This document shows positions 1-11,701 of a stretch of DNA of 64,000 nt, piece by piece. Source of the stretch: Azorinus chamasolen (Eukaryota; Mollusca; Bivalvia; Cardiida; Solecurtidae); NCBI GenBank assembly GCA_963576725.1, contig OY755242.1:57642480-57706479 (forward strand). Direction: 5' to 3'. The translations under genes and the position numbers were made by a program. The notes beneath the pieces are model-generated. The model searched no databases and was not told the DNA's origin. It worked only from the letters and a program-made list of their open reading frames with translations. Positions within the stretch are counted from its first letter, which is position 1; every line of letters begins with the position of its first letter.

Positions 1-39
1 TACACATACTATGTATGCCCCACACTGTCACACACACAC

Positions 40-345
40 ATGCACATACCTATGACCGAGTAGCTGTAGTAAGACATATGACAAAGGGTTATAACTACAA
101 TATGCCCACTTACCTATGCTATGACTGCAGCTGTAGTATCACCCATGACAATGGCTATGACTCTACAATATGCCCCACTAACCAATCACTGTGTAGCTAT
201 AGTATGACCTATGACAAGGGATATAGGTACAATATGACCTCTTAACCTATGACTAGGTATAGTATTAGGGTTATAACTTATGCCCCACCTACCTATGCTT
301 GTACCTAAAGCATGACATATGACAAGGGCAAATAAGTCTAGTGTT
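40..345. repeat. Degenerate ~66-bp tandem repeat
   Basis: About four diverged units are anchored on ATGACAA(A/G)GG at about 78, 145, 211 and 319, each followed by a TACAATATG(C/A)CC block. The first two spacings are 67 and 66 bp; the last interval is irregular. The weak open frames here are by-products of the repeat. No gene is seen. Confidence 0.6.
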
Positions 346-420
346 ATTGTGTACATATAACCACAGCCTTGGTGCAATAGTATACATTATGATCAGCCAT
401 TCTGAGATTCATGACTTTTG

Positions 421-631
421 TACCAACCCTTTGGTATTTTAGTTGAATTGTATATATATATACAAACATATATATATATATGAACACCAGAATTGTTTGC
501 TTTAAACTGTATAATCAGATCTTTAATTTAATTAGCAAAGAGAGCAGATACTGGTCAGATGGCTCCTACAGGGACCGTCTGGTCCGGGTCTACACTGTTT
601 GCAAAGGCGTTTCTTCGAAATAAAGGGTTAA
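421..631 (-). mobile_element. Family A MITE, degenerate, with TA microsatellite
   Basis: The right end is clear: a hairpin around GTCAGATGG/CCGTCTGG at about 536-606, then AAAGGGTTAA ending at 631. The left end is eroded (CCAACCCTTTGG near 423), and TA-dinucleotide runs at about 450-481 sit inside it. The block TGTATAATCAGATC marks the long arm. Confidence 0.6.
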
Positions 632-774
632 ACACGTTTGGAACACGAAACGAGACACAGTGGGGAACAAAAACAACAACAAATATTTGTCAACAGACGA
701 CAATTTGAACGCATATTGCGATTTCTGTGGACAAAGGCATATAGCAGAAGAAAAAGTGAACATGAATTTTCTTT

Positions 775-806
775 GCTCTCTCTCTCTCTCTCTCTTTTTT
801 TTTTTT
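775..806. repeat. (CT)n and T-run microsatellite
   Basis: About ten CT dinucleotides run directly into about twelve T residues, immediately left of the family C copy. Confidence 0.9.
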
Positions 807-990
807 AACTCTTTCGCTATCAGATATTTACGCCTGCAAAAGTTGTCGCCTGCTACAATTTTCGTTTGTTTAATGTTCTCCCTTTTTTTCAAAACCATTA
901 CCCGAGTTACAAACAGTTTGGATCCTAATGAGATGCCGAGTCACTTGGTGTCTCATCTGGATCCAAGCATCACAGATGCGACAGTGACAT
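806..990 (-). mobile_element. Family C MITE, truncated on the right
   Basis: It starts AACTCTTTCGCTATC, carries GTCGCCTGCTAC, and contains the hairpin GATGAGATGCCGAG/CTTGGTGTCTCATC with AACAGTTTGG on its left arm. It fades out after GGATCCAAGC, so the short end is lost. Confidence 0.65.
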
Positions 991-1082
991 CTAAAGAATT
1001 AAATGAACACTATCATTTTACGTAAATTTTGTCCAATGTTCAATACATATCTGATCCTTTTAATAACATCTGTCATGGAATT

Positions 1083-1296
1083 TTAACTTTTTCGCTGCCA
1101 AATATTGTAGTCTGCAAACTTTATCGTCTGCTCATTTATTTATTTTTTTAATTTTCTTATGTTTTACTTTAGAACATTGTCGTAGCACCAAACAGTTTGG
1201 ACCCTGATGAGACGCCGAGTTACTCGGCGTCTCATCTGGATCTAAACTGTTTGAATAGGTAGTCACATATTCGCTATTGGCAGCAAAAGGGTTTAA
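1083..1296 (-). mobile_element. Family C MITE, complete with TTAA ends
   Basis: This 214-bp element begins TTAACTTTTTCGCTGCC and ends GGCAGCAAAAGGGTTTAA, giving imperfect terminal inverted repeats with TTAA at both ends. A near-perfect 63-bp palindrome lies at 1190-1252 with centre CCGAGTTACTCGG. TCTGC and TCGTCTGC motifs fill the long arm. Confidence 0.8.
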
Positions 1297-1770
1297 ACAA
1301 GCCACTTTTATCCATCGGCGTATCAATCTTCTATTAAATTTGCCGCATTCTTGTAATCGCACATGTCACCGGAAGTATTAACATACCAACTGCTTCCTTT
1401 TGCTGACAGAGAAGGGGCGTGGCTAACGCTGGCACGTGCATGGATGGAAATATTTGTCGGGTTCAATTCAGTAGCAGGTTCACAATTAATCAAACACAGG
1501 ATCGATTTTCATTGTGCCACGCGCCGCTTGACTTTTGCCCCACCCACCGATTTGTGACAAATAGCTACCACCCGTCTGGAATTCATCAAAAATGCAGATC
1601 ATGTGAAAACGAAAGAAAACGAAAGTGTGTGTTCTATTATTAAAGCATGTTAACCCTTTACTCCCCAGAGACGCATTTGCAAACAGACTAAACTCAGAAC
1701 AGGCTTGATTCATACATATGAAAGCGTAATGTTACAAGGTATTTTTGTAGAATTATACTGTTGTTGTGCA
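1297..1770. other. No gene seen; contains a family A end
   Basis: There is no convincing open frame. At 1650-1710 there is one end of a family A element (TTAACCCTTTACTCC, then GCATTTGCAAACAGA) that loses similarity afterwards. The remainder, 1297-1649, is not recognised. Confidence 0.5.
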
Positions 1771-2001
1771 TTAACCCGTTACTCCATAAATACGCCTTTG
1801 CAAACAGAGTATGCCCAGACCAGACGGCTCCTGTAGCAGCCGACTGATCAGGGTCTGCTCTGTTTTCTTATGACATAATATAGATCTGCTTCTACAGTTT
1901 CTGTAATAAAAAACGTAGTTAATAGTGCCATTATGGAAATTCAGTAAATTAATTCATGATGCCATTATTTTTAAACGAATATTCATGGACTAAAGGGTTA
2001 A
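1771..2001 (+). mobile_element. Family A MITE, complete (first of a run of four)
   Basis: It runs from TTAACCCGTTACTCCAT to CATGGACTAAAGGGTTAA. The short end is on the left, with hairpin GCAAACAGAGTA...CTGCTCTGTTT at about 1800-1866. Its right TTAA (1998-2001) is also the left TTAA of the next copy. Confidence 0.85.
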
Positions 2002-2191
2002 ACCATTACCACATAAATACGCCTTTAAACGCCTTTGCAAACAGAGGGTCGTATGATCATGGTCTGCTCTGTTTGATTATGGAATAAGAAAGATCTGATT
2101 CTAGTCTTTGCAATGGCGAATACGCCTTCATGTGTGCTAATTAATATTCATAAAGAAGTCGTTTCTCACATGAATATTCATAGGGGTTTAA
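1998..2191 (+). mobile_element. Family A MITE, complete, internally shortened hairpin
   Basis: It starts TTAAACCATTACCACATAAA and ends CATAGGGGTTTAA. The left hairpin arm is largely deleted (GCAAACAGAGGGTCG). The long arm retains the ATTAATATTCAT and ACATGAATATTCAT motifs. Confidence 0.75.
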
Positions 2192-2217
2192 ACCTTTCGT
2201 TTTGACCACGCTATCCC

Positions 2218-2440
2218 CTTCCTTCACCGAAACATCTTTTGGTGCCTATGAAAACATTGTAGACCAAGATCAGACGACTTGTGCAGGGGCTGTCGGGTCT
2301 GCTGTTTGCATATAATTATACAAATGTAGATGTGATGTTAAAAAGAACTTGTTCGTAATGCCATTATAAAAATACATGTAGTTAGTTAAAATACATGCTG
2401 TCATTATTTCTTACATGAATATTCATGAGGTAATTGGTTT
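2218..2440 (+). mobile_element. Family A MITE, diverged
   Basis: The left end TTCCTTCACCGAAAC is strongly diverged. The hairpin region AGACCAAGATCAGACG...GGGTCTGCTGTTTGC is clear. The right end ACATGAATATTCATGAGGTAA has lost the GGGTTAA terminus. Confidence 0.6.
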
Positions 2441-2684
2441 TCCCTTACCTTAACATAAACGCATTTTCGCCCATTTGCAAGCACAGAAGACTCAGATCAG
2501 ACGGCTCCAATAGGAGCCGTCAGATCAGGGTCTGCTACATTAACTAAAGAGATTCTAACAGATCTGACTTTACAGTGTCAACCAATACCCAATACTCCTG
2601 TGTACATATGTCACTATAAAAAAGCTAATAGATATTCATAATGTCATTATTTCTGACATTAATATTCATGAGGTAAAGGGTTAA
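2441..2684 (+). mobile_element. Family A MITE, nearly complete
   Basis: The left end is CCCTTACCTTAACATAAACGC. The hairpin has matching arms GACGGCTCC/GGAGCCGTC (about 2502-2521), and the right end is CATGAGGTAAAGGGTTAA. The stretch 2685-2882 to its right is not recognised. Confidence 0.75.
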
Positions 2685-2882
2685 AGATATGGTATCTTAC
2701 CTACTACTGTCACACTTGGCTGTCTGCATTCATTCACACGTAAATGGACTCCGTTCTGTGTTGATTAAATTACGTGGAAAGGAGACAAACAGAATCGAAT
2801 CAAACGATTTAGTTGCCAAAGTAAAGCATTTTCAAATATGTAAAAGACATACCTCAAATTGATGGAACAAATCACTCTTCCT

Positions 2883-3093
2883 TTAACCATTTTTATGCTC
2901 AAAAAATCTCTACCCAATCTCTGATTAGTGAAAACTTTTCACTCACTTCCGGTTCGATCAAGCTTTTGAGAAACTGTTGGCCGAGTGTCAAACAGCTTGG
3001 ATCCTGATGAGACGCCGAGTTACTCGGCGTCTCATCTGGATCCAAGCTGTTTGCAAATGACAGTCAAAAGGCGCTAAGTATGAAAAGGGTTAA
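2883..3093. mobile_element. Family D MITE with TTAA ends
   Basis: TTAACCATTTTTATGCTC at the left and CATGAAAAGGGTTAA-like sequence (TATGAAAAGGGTTAA) at the right form an imperfect terminal inverted repeat. Internally TTTTGAGAAACTGTTGG leads into the palindrome centred on CCGAGTTACTCGG (about 2989-3053). Confidence 0.75.
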
Positions 3094-3143
3094 CATACAT
3101 CCGCGACAATGGCGGCTGTGTGAACTCAGTACAAGTTATAACA

Positions 3144-3975
3144 TAACCCTGTACCACTCCGTACATCTCTTATCAGGCTAAACAAAAGAATGTTTGACCA
3201 AATCCTTGTCTTATCTTTTTCATTTTTCACGTCTTTCCGATTCGTTTCAGTTTTTGAGAAACTATTCCCTGAGTGTCAAACAGGTTGGATCCTGATGGGA
3301 CACCGAGTGTCAAACAGGTTGGATCCTGATGAGACACCGAGAGTCAAACAGACTGGATCCTGATGAGACACCGAGTGTCAAACAGACTGGATCCTGATGG
3401 GACACCGAGTTACTCCCTGAGTGTCAAACAGGTCGGACCCTGATGGGACACCGAATGTCAAACAGGTTGGATCCTGATGGGACACCGAGTTACTCCCTGA
3501 GTGTCAAACAGGTCGGATCCTGATGAGACACCGGGTGTCAAACAGACTGGATCCTGATGAGACACCGAGAGTCAAACAGACTGGATCCTGATGGGACACC
3601 GAGTGTTAAACAGGTTGGATCCTGATGAGACACAGAGTGTCAAACAGACTGGATCCTGATGAGACACCGAGTGTCAAATAGACTGGGTTCTGATGGGACA
3701 CCGAGTTACTCCCTGAGTGTCAAACAGGTTGGATCCTGATGGGACACAGAGTGTCAAACAGGTTGGATCCTGATGGGACACCGAGTTACTCCCTGAGTGT
3801 CAAACAGGTTGGATCCTGATGGGACACAGCGTGTCAAACAGGTTGGATCCTGATGGGACACAGAGTGTCAAACAGACTGGATCCTGATGGGACACCGAGT
3901 TACTCGTCGTCTTATCTGGATTCCAAGCTATTTGAAAATAGGAGCCAAGTCGTCTCTAGCAAGATAGGGAGTTAA
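3144..3975. mobile_element. Family D MITE carrying an expanded left hairpin arm
   Basis: The left part (ATAACCCTGTACC, then TTTTTGAGAAACTATT at 3253-3267) matches the left half of the neighbouring D copy. The right hairpin arm (about 3905-3931, ACTCGTCGTCTTATCTGG) and terminus GGGAGTTAA follow after the array. The element is therefore still bounded by its own halves, with one arm amplified in between. The left boundary is uncertain. Confidence 0.65.
3271..3904. repeat. 34/46-bp minisatellite made from a family D hairpin arm
   Basis: Units read GTGTCAAACAGGTTGGATCC followed by TGATGGGACACCGA (34 bp). Some units carry an extra 12 bp (GTTACTCCCTGA), giving a 46-bp form. The unit is the left arm of the family C/D hairpin; the extra 12 bp are the hairpin tip plus the start of the left flank. 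Confidence 0.9.
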
Positions 3976-4080
3976 AAGTGGAGCCATTGTAGTCTGTGGG
4001 TAAACTTTTTCAACTATTTTCAACTAATTCCTGTTAAAAACGACTTGAGTGGTGTCAAACAGCAAGTGGATAAACAAACA

Positions 4081-4909
4081 GCCACTTGGCACTATTATTT
4101 ACCAGTCACTTGGCACTATTATTTACCAGTCACTTGGCACTATTATTTACCTACCACTTTGCACTATTATTTACCAGCCACTTGGCACCATTATTTACCA
4201 GTCACTTGGCACTATTATTTACCAGTCACTTGGAACTATTATTTACCAACCACTTTGCACTATTATTTACCAGCCACTTGGCACTATTATTTACCAGTCA
4301 CTTGGCACTATTATTTACCAGTCACTTGGAACTATTATTTACCAGCCACTTGGCACTATTATTTACCAGTCACGTGGCACTATTATTTACCAGTCACTTG
4401 GAACTATTATTTACCAGTCACTTGGCACTATTGTTTACCAGCCACTTGGCACTATTATTTACCAGTCACTTGGCACTATTATTGACCAGCCACTTGGCAC
4501 TATTATTTACCAGCCACTTGGCACTATTATTTACCAGTCACTTGGCACTATTATTTACCAGCCACTTGGCACTATTATTTACCAGCCACTTGGCACTATT
4601 ATTTACCAGCCACTTGGCACAGTCACTTGGCACTATTATTTACCAGTCACTTGGCACTATTATTTACCAGTCACTTGGCACAGCCACTTGGCACTATTAT
4701 TTACCAGCCACTTGGCACTATTATTTACCAGCCACTTGGCACTATTATTTACCAGTCACTTGGCACTATTATTTACCAGTCATTATTTACCAGTCACTTT
4801 GCACTATTATTTACCAGTCACTTGGTACTATTATTTACCAGTCACTTGGCACTATTATTTACCAGTGACTTTGCACTATTACAATCATTCACTTGGCACT
4901 ATTATTTAC
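4081..4909. repeat. 24-bp minisatellite, about 34 units
   Basis: The core is CACTTGGCACTATTATTTAC plus CAGT or CAGC. Because 24 is divisible by three and the unit has no stop, all three forward frames stay open for more than 140 codons, giving repetitive peptides; this is not a gene. A few shortened units (about 4612 and 4675) break the phase. Confidence 0.95.
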
Positions 4910-4921
4910 GCATAAGAAATT

Positions 4922-5158
4922 ATTTAATCCAGATACGCATTTTAACGCATTTGCAAATACAATGTAAGAGTAGACCCAGATCAGATGGTTCCTGCAGGAG
5001 CCGTCTGATCACAGTCTGCTCCGTTTGCTTATTACACAATTTACATCTGATTCTGTAGTTTATGCTTTGCCTAAATATTCGTGTGCTCATATGCCATTGT
5101 AAAATATCATCTCATATCCACCATTATTTCTTGCATGAATATTCATGGAATAAAGGGA
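4922..5158 (+). mobile_element. Family A MITE
   Basis: It starts about 12 bp after the 24-bp array. The left end TTTAATCCAGATACGC is degenerate. The hairpin TGGTTCCTGCAGGAGCCGTC is clear, and the right end is GCATGAATATTCATGGAATAAAGGG. Nothing is recognised in 5159-5321. Confidence 0.75.
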
Positions 5159-5321
5159 GAATACAATTGAAATTCGATGTCTCCAACTCGGATAACTCAA
5201 ACTTCGGGATAACTCGAAGTTCGGTCCTTCAAAAGTTTACAATACAGAATTGTTCTAAAATATATCACTGCGCATATCTAGAAATACATTCGACAACTTA
5301 ATGCATGTCAAAAGTAATGCT

Positions 5322-6463
5322 GAAGCTACCCATCCGTTATCACATCATCCGCCATCTACCCATCCATAATCATCATATTCATGCATATAACCCATCATCA
5401 TAATTCTCATCCACTCATCTATTATCATCATACAATCCATCACCTACGCATCCAATCCATTATCACTATATTCTACGCCTATTAACCCATTATCATCATA
5501 TAATTCATCACCTACTCATCCATTATCATCATATCATCCACCATATACTAATACATCATCATATAATTCATCACCTACTCATCCATTATTATCATATCAT
5601 CCACCATATACTAATACATCATCATATAATTCATCACCTACTCATCCATTATCATCATATCATCCACCATATACTAATACATCATCATATAATTCATCAC
5701 CTACTCATCCATTATCATCATATCATCCACCATATACTAATACATCATCATATAATTCATCACCTACTCATCCATTATTATCATATCATCCACCATATAC
5801 TAATACATCATCATATAATTCATCACCTACTCATCCATTATCATCATATCATCCACCATATACTAATACATCATCATATAATCCATCACCTACTCATCCA
5901 TTATTATCATACAATCCACCACCTACGCATCCAATCCATTATCATCATATCTATCACCTACTTATCCATCATCATCATATAATCAATCACACACCGTCCA
6001 TTATTATCATATAATCCATCAATACGCATCCTATCCATTATCTTATATCTATTTCCTATTCATCCATGATCATCATATTATCCATCATCTACTCATCCAT
6101 CATCATCATATAAGTCCATAACCTACCCATTCGTGATTATATTATCCATGCATCATATATATCTCCATCAACGTATCATCCGCCATTTACCCACCTATCA
6201 TCATGATAGCATCCATCATCTACCCATTCATCATAATCATACAGTCCATCACCTACCCATATCATCATCATCATCATCATCATATAAGCCATCACCTACC
6301 CATCCATCATCATCATATCATCCACCATCTATCCACCACCATCATCATATCATATACCCATCCATCTTTATGATCACCTGCCCATCAATGATCACTATAC
6401 CCATAACGCCCTTCTCTATAATCATAATCACATATATAATATCTACCCACCATAATCTTCATA
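5322..6463. repeat. CAT-rich satellite domain, 63-bp subarray
   Basis: Six near-identical 63-bp units (5511-5888) are anchored on CCTACTCATCCATTAT at 5511, 5574, 5637, 5700, 5763 and 5826. Diverged CATCCAT/ATCATCAT sequence flanks them on both sides. Histidine-rich frames arise from the CAT repeats. Confidence 0.9.
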
Positions 6464-7085
6464 TAATCCATCACCTACTCATCCATTATCATCATACCCA
6501 TCACCTACTCATCCATGATCATCATATAATTCATCACCTACTCATCCATGATCATCATATAATTCATCACCTACTCATCCATGATCATCATATAATTCAT
6601 CACCTACTCATCCATGATCATCATATAATTCATCACCTACTCATCCATTATCATCATATAATTCATCACCTACTCATCCATGATCATCATATAATTCATC
6701 ACCTACTCATCCATGATCATCATATAACCCATCACCTACTCATCCATGATCTTCATATAACCCATCACCTACTCATCCATGATCATCATATAATTCATCA
6801 CCTACTCATCCATGATCATCATATAATTCATCACCTACTCATCCATGATCATCATATAATTCATCACCTACTCATCCATGATCATCATATAATTCATCAC
6901 CTACTCATCCATTATCACTATATCCATTATTTACCAATCCATTATCAGTATATCAATCATTTACCAATCCATTATCATTATATCCATCATTTACCAATCC
7001 ATTATCATTATATCCATCATTTACCAATCCATTATCATTATATCCATCATTTACCAATCCATTATCATTATATCCATCATTTACC
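6464..7085. repeat. CAT-rich satellite domain, 33-bp then 30-bp subarrays
   Basis: About 13 units of 33 bp (CCTACTCATCCATGATCATC plus ATATAATTCATCA) run to about 6905. About six units of 30 bp (TTACCAATCCATTATCATTA plus TATCCATCAT) follow to 7085. The 33-bp unit looks like a shortened form of the 63-bp unit to the left. Confidence 0.9.
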
Positions 7086-7825
7086 CATCCGAATCAGTAT
7101 ATCCATCCTTTACCCATTCCGTATCATGTAATCTATCACCTTCCATCACCTTTTCGTCCATCATCGTCATATAACCCACCATCATTTACCAATCTATCAT
7201 CATTATTTCCATAATTTGCCCATCCATTACATACCATCCATCATTTACCCATCAATCATCATTATATTCATAATTTACCCACCCGTTATCATTATAGCCT
7301 CGAGTTACCAACCCACCATACCACCCATCGTTTACCATCCATCATATCATCCATTATTTACCCACCCATCATCGTTATATCAATGATTTACCCATCCGTC
7401 ACATCATGCATCATTTACCCATCTATCATAGTAGTATCCATCATGTACCCATCCGTCATGTCATGCATCATTATGCCCATCCATACTCATCATCATCATA
7501 TCAACCATTTACCCATCTGTCATAGCAATCAGCATTTACCCGTCCAATATCATTGTATCCATCATATACCTACCAGCATCATTATATACATTATTTACCT
7601 ATCTACTGTCATTATATCCATCATTTACCAATCTATCATGCCATCCATTTACCAATTCCAATATTATATCATACATCATTCATAAATTTCATCCATCCAT
7701 AATCGTATCATCAAACATTACATCATCCATCACCTACCCATCCAATATCATAGCACGCATCATTTAGCCATCCAACATCATAGTTTATCATGCATCATTA
7801 ATTCAATACCCATCCGACATCATAT
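7086..7825. repeat. CAT-rich satellite domain, degenerate part
   Basis: Irregular units of about 28-32 bp built on CATCATTTACCCATCC have diverged too far for a clean period. They join the 30-bp arrays on both sides. Confidence 0.75.
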
Positions 7826-9525
7826 CATGCATCATTTACCTATCCACCTTCACACCATGCATCATTTACCTATCCACCTTCACACCATGCATCATTTACC
7901 TATCCACCTTCACACCATGCATCATTTACCTATCCACCTTCACACCATGCATCATTTACCTATCCACCTTCACACCATGCATCATTTACCTATCCACCTT
8001 CACACCATGCATCATTTACCTATCCACCTTCACACCATGCATCATTTACCTATCCACCTTCACACCATGCATCATTTACCTATCCACCTTCACACCATGC
8101 ATCATTTACACATCCACCTTCACACCATGCATCATTTACCTATCCACCTTCACACCATGCATCATTTACACATCCACCTTCACACCATGCATCACTTACC
8201 TATCCACCTTCACACCATGCATCACTTACCTATCCACATTCAGACCATGCATCATTTACCTATCCACCTTCACACCATGCATCATTTACACATCCACCTT
8301 CACACCATGCATCATTTACACATCCACCTTCACACCATGCATCACTTACCTATCCACCTTCACACCATGCATCACTTACCTATCCACCTTCACACCATGC
8401 ATCATTTACCTATCCACCTTCACACCATGCATCATTTACACATCCACCTTCACACCATGCATCACTTACCTATCCACCTTCACACCATGCATCATTTACC
8501 TATCCACCTTCACACCATGCATCACTTACCTATCCACCTTCACACCATGCATCATTTACCTATCCACCTTCACACCATGCATCACTTACCTATCCACCTT
8601 CACACCATGCATCATTTACCTATCCACCTTCACACCATGCATCATTTACACATCCACCTTCACACCATGCATCATTTACCTATCCACCTTCACACCATGC
8701 ATCACTTACCTATCCACCTTCACACCATGCATCATTTACCTATCCACCTTCACACCATGCATCACTTACCTATCCACCTTCACACCATGCATCATTTACA
8801 CATCCACCTTCACACCATGCATCATTTACCTATCCACCTTCAGACCATGCATCATTTACACATCCACCTTCACACCATGCATCATTTACCTATCCACCTT
8901 TCAGACCATGCATCATTTACCTATCCACATTCACACCATGCATCATTTACCTATCCACCTTCACACCATGCATCATTTACCTATCCACCTTCACACCATG
9001 CATCATTTACCTATCCACCTTCAGACCATGCATCATTTACCTATCCACCTTCACACCATGCATCATTTACACATCCACCTTCACACCATGCATCATTTAC
9101 CTATCCACCTTCAGACCATGCATCATTTACCTATCCACCTTCACACCATGCATCATTTACCTATCCACCTTCACACCATGCATCATTTACCTATCCACCA
9201 TCAGACCATGCATCATTTACCTATCCACCTTCACACCATGCATCATTTACACATCCACCTTCACACCATGCATCATTTACCTATCCACCTTCACACCATG
9301 CATCATTTACCTATCCACCTTCACACCATGCATCATTTACCTATCCACCTTCACACCATGCATCACTTACCTATCCACCTTCACACCATGCGTCATTTAC
9401 CTATCCACCTTCACACCATGCATCATTTACACATCCACCTTCACACCATGCATCATTTACCTATCCACCTTCAGACCATGCATCATTTACCTATCCACAT
9501 TCACACCATGCATCATTTACCCATC
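7826..9525. repeat. 30-bp satellite array, about 56 units
   Basis: The unit is ATGCATCATTTACCTATCCA plus CCTTCACACC. Variants include a P-to-H change (TTACAC), a silent CAT/CAC change, and CTTCAG; alternation of ATCACTT and ATCATTT units gives a local 60-bp higher-order period around 8460-8800. One inserted T near 8900 shifts the frame. The unit can encode MHHLPIHLHT and stays open for over 500 codons, but there are no flanking coding features, so I regard it as satellite rather than a gene. Confidence 0.95.
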
Positions 9526-10088
9526 CAATATCATACCATACATCATTTACTTATCCAACATAATATCATGCATTATTTGCCCACCCAGCATAATATCATA
9601 CACCATTACATGCACCATCTACCAATCCAACATCACTATGTATCATCTACCCATCTAACATCATATATTCCGTAAATGAGGGATCCTTCGAAAGCAAAAG
9701 TAGCAATGCGAAAAGAGAAAATTGCATATATCATCCATCATTTACACACCCATTATCATATCCTACAACATATACAAATTCAACATCATAGCATGCATTA
9801 TTTACCCATCCAATATCCTACCATGCACAATTTACTCATCCAAAATCACGTCATCCACCATTTACACATCTAATATCATGTCCTACTAATCCAACATCAC
9901 GTCATCCATCATTTACACATCCAATATCATATCATGCATTATAAACCCATCCAACATCATATCATGCATCATCTGCCCACCACAGCATCCACCATCTACC
10001 CATTCAACATCATACCATCCATACTTTTTACCCATTCAACATTATATCATGCATCATATACCCACCAAGCATAATATCATGCAACATT
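9526..10088. repeat. Degenerate right flank of the 30-bp satellite
   Basis: Diverged CATCATTTACCCATCCAACA-like units continue to 10088. They are interrupted by a non-repetitive patch at 9675-9725. The domain stops at a family A hairpin arm. Confidence 0.8.
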
Positions 10089-10135
10089 TAGGAGATCTCT
10101 CATCTGGGTCTACACTGTTTGCAAAGGACATTGGA
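10089..10135. mobile_element. Family A hairpin-arm fragment
   Basis: The sequence CTCATCTGGGTCTACACTGT followed by TTGCAAAGG is the right hairpin arm of family A, directly at the end of the CAT-rich satellite. The following 10136-10257 is not assigned. Confidence 0.5.
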
Positions 10136-10257
10136 CATTACTCGTTTCCCGTTTACACCCAGTCTTCACAAATGTCCATGTCCATAAACTCTCAGTCAAG
10201 ACTGATAGTCAGTCATAACATGGCGGATATGCAGTAACTTGTACGAGTGTTTCTTAG

Positions 10258-10431
10258 TGATCTCCGTCTGATCAGGGTCTGCTCTGTTTGCTAATGGAAT
10301 TTGGTAGATCTGGTTCTTTAGTTTCTAAAATGGCTATAATGTTTAACCTTTCATATTTCTCTATAACTATTTTGTCTATGAATATTCAGTAGGTGTTGAA
10401 AGTTGAAATAAACATAGAACATGGAAAGTGT
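10258..10431 (+). mobile_element. Family B MITE, right half only
   Basis: It starts in the right hairpin arm (CCGTCTGATCAGGGTCTGC). It continues through TCTAAAATGGCTATAATG, GAATATTCAGTAGGTGTTGA and AAATAAACATAGAACA. The left end is missing. At 10462-10530 a further weak hairpin-arm trace (GATCTAGGTCTATACTG) follows. Confidence 0.65.
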
Positions 10432-10540
10432 GCACTTCTGAACTTTTTCATGTGGATTAAGCAGTGCAGATCCTGTTGAGAGGGTTCATTGGGCAATCTC
10501 TTGATCTAGGTCTATACTGTTTTAGGGACACTGATATTAA

Positions 10541-10918
10541 TGCCATAACTCATTAGCCCTTTTGACCCCCTGCAATGTAGGCCCCGTAGGAGCCGTCTGA
10601 TCGTCTGATCAGATTGTGCTCTGTTTGCTATTGAACTAATATAGATCAGGGTCCATGCTTATAAAGCTTTTTAGTTGAGTCTGAATTTGTTCTCAAGCTT
10701 TTGATTGGTCAGATTTGAGCCAAAGGCTCCAATCTGACCAATCAAAAACTTGAGAACGAACTCCGACTCAACTAAAAAGTTTTATAAGCATTGATACTGA
10801 TTGTAGAGTTTTGTGCCATGATATAAAATCGCTTGTTCATCGTGAGCCATTTTATACATCAGGTACTTAATACTCATGATACCATTACGTCTTACGTGAA
10901 TAGTCGTGGAGTGCAGAC
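10541..10918 (+). mobile_element. Family A MITE interrupted by a palindromic insertion
   Basis: The left half (GTAGGAGCCGTCTGATC, CTCTGTTTGCTATTGAAC, ATATAGATC) and the right half (GATTGTAGAGTTTTG, GTGAGCCATTTTATA, CGTGAATAGTCGTGGAGT) match consecutive parts of family A. They are separated by the inverted repeat at 10655-10791. Confidence 0.65.
10655..10791. mobile_element. 137-bp foldback element nested in a family A copy
   Basis: The arms begin ATGCTTATAAAGC and end TTTTATAAGCAT, and match almost throughout. The centre GAGCCAAAGGCTC is itself palindromic. The insertion lies in the ATATAGATCTGATT region of the host MITE. No target duplication could be fixed with certainty. Confidence 0.75.
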
Positions 10919-11451
10919 TCAAACAGGCATTTTACATATTCCCCTTTGCACAATCACTAACTTTAGGGGTTTGTTACATATATATTTACACGTAAATGTT
11001 CACTGGTACAATAGTAGTGTCGTTGAATGTCGGAGTCATGACACTTGTATTGTAAAAGTCTGAAGAAGAGAATAAACCGAGAGGCTTTCGAATATTCAAT
11101 GGTCTTGGTTAAGAACCTCTTCTTGTCATGTAAAAAGTGTATTTTGCTTTTTTATGCTTTTATTTTCGTATCTTGGAATTTTTGTCTTCGAAATTAAAGT
11201 GGGCTGGATTTGGCCTACGGCTTAAGTATTATTGTTCAATTTTGGAACTATCATTACAACCAAGGAACACATTGTCAACAAAATTATGGAGCATTGTCTT
11301 CGCTTTATCAAATTAAAAATTGATTTCAGAGCATGCACATGTTTGGCGGTGCCTGCTTAGGTGCAGTTTAACTTTAAAAAATTGCCGTAACCGTAAGCGC
11401 GCTAGACATACTGTCTGCCTTAGCGTTTAGCCTGTTAAAAATGATGTTGCC
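10919..11451. other. No gene or repeat recognised
   Basis: This is AT-rich sequence without a credible open frame. A short open frame at 10833-11063 overlaps MITE sequence and is not supported. Confidence 0.5.
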
Positions 11452-11701
11452 TTAAACCATTTCCTTTATATAAACGCATTTTTACGCATTTGCAAACATA
11501 GTACACCCAGATAAGACGGCTCCTATAAGAGCCGTCTGATCAGGATCTGCTCTGTTTGCAAGTGGAATTTGATAAATATGTTTCTTTACTTTCTAAAATA
11601 GATATAATGGTCCACCCTCCGTATTTCATTTTAATTATTTGACCATGAATATTCAGTAGGTATCGAAACTAGAACTACATATAGAACAGGGAAAGGGTTA
11701 A
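11452..11701 (+). mobile_element. Family B MITE, complete
   Basis: This 250-bp copy starts TTAAACCATTTCCTTTATAT. Its hairpin has arms GACGGCTCC/GAGCCGTC (about 11515-11540). GAATATTCAGTAGGTATCGA and AACAGGGAAAGGGTTAA end it. The right TTAA is shared with the next element. Confidence 0.85.

Noticed and set aside
4049..5058. Repetitive protein genes over the 24-bp array
   Set aside because: The 24-bp unit has no stop, so all three forward frames are open; no independent coding evidence exists.
7827..9675. Long histidine-rich protein genes (578 and 255 codons)
   Set aside because: The frames consist entirely of a 30-bp satellite unit, are offset by a single inserted base near 8900, and have no upstream or downstream coding structure.
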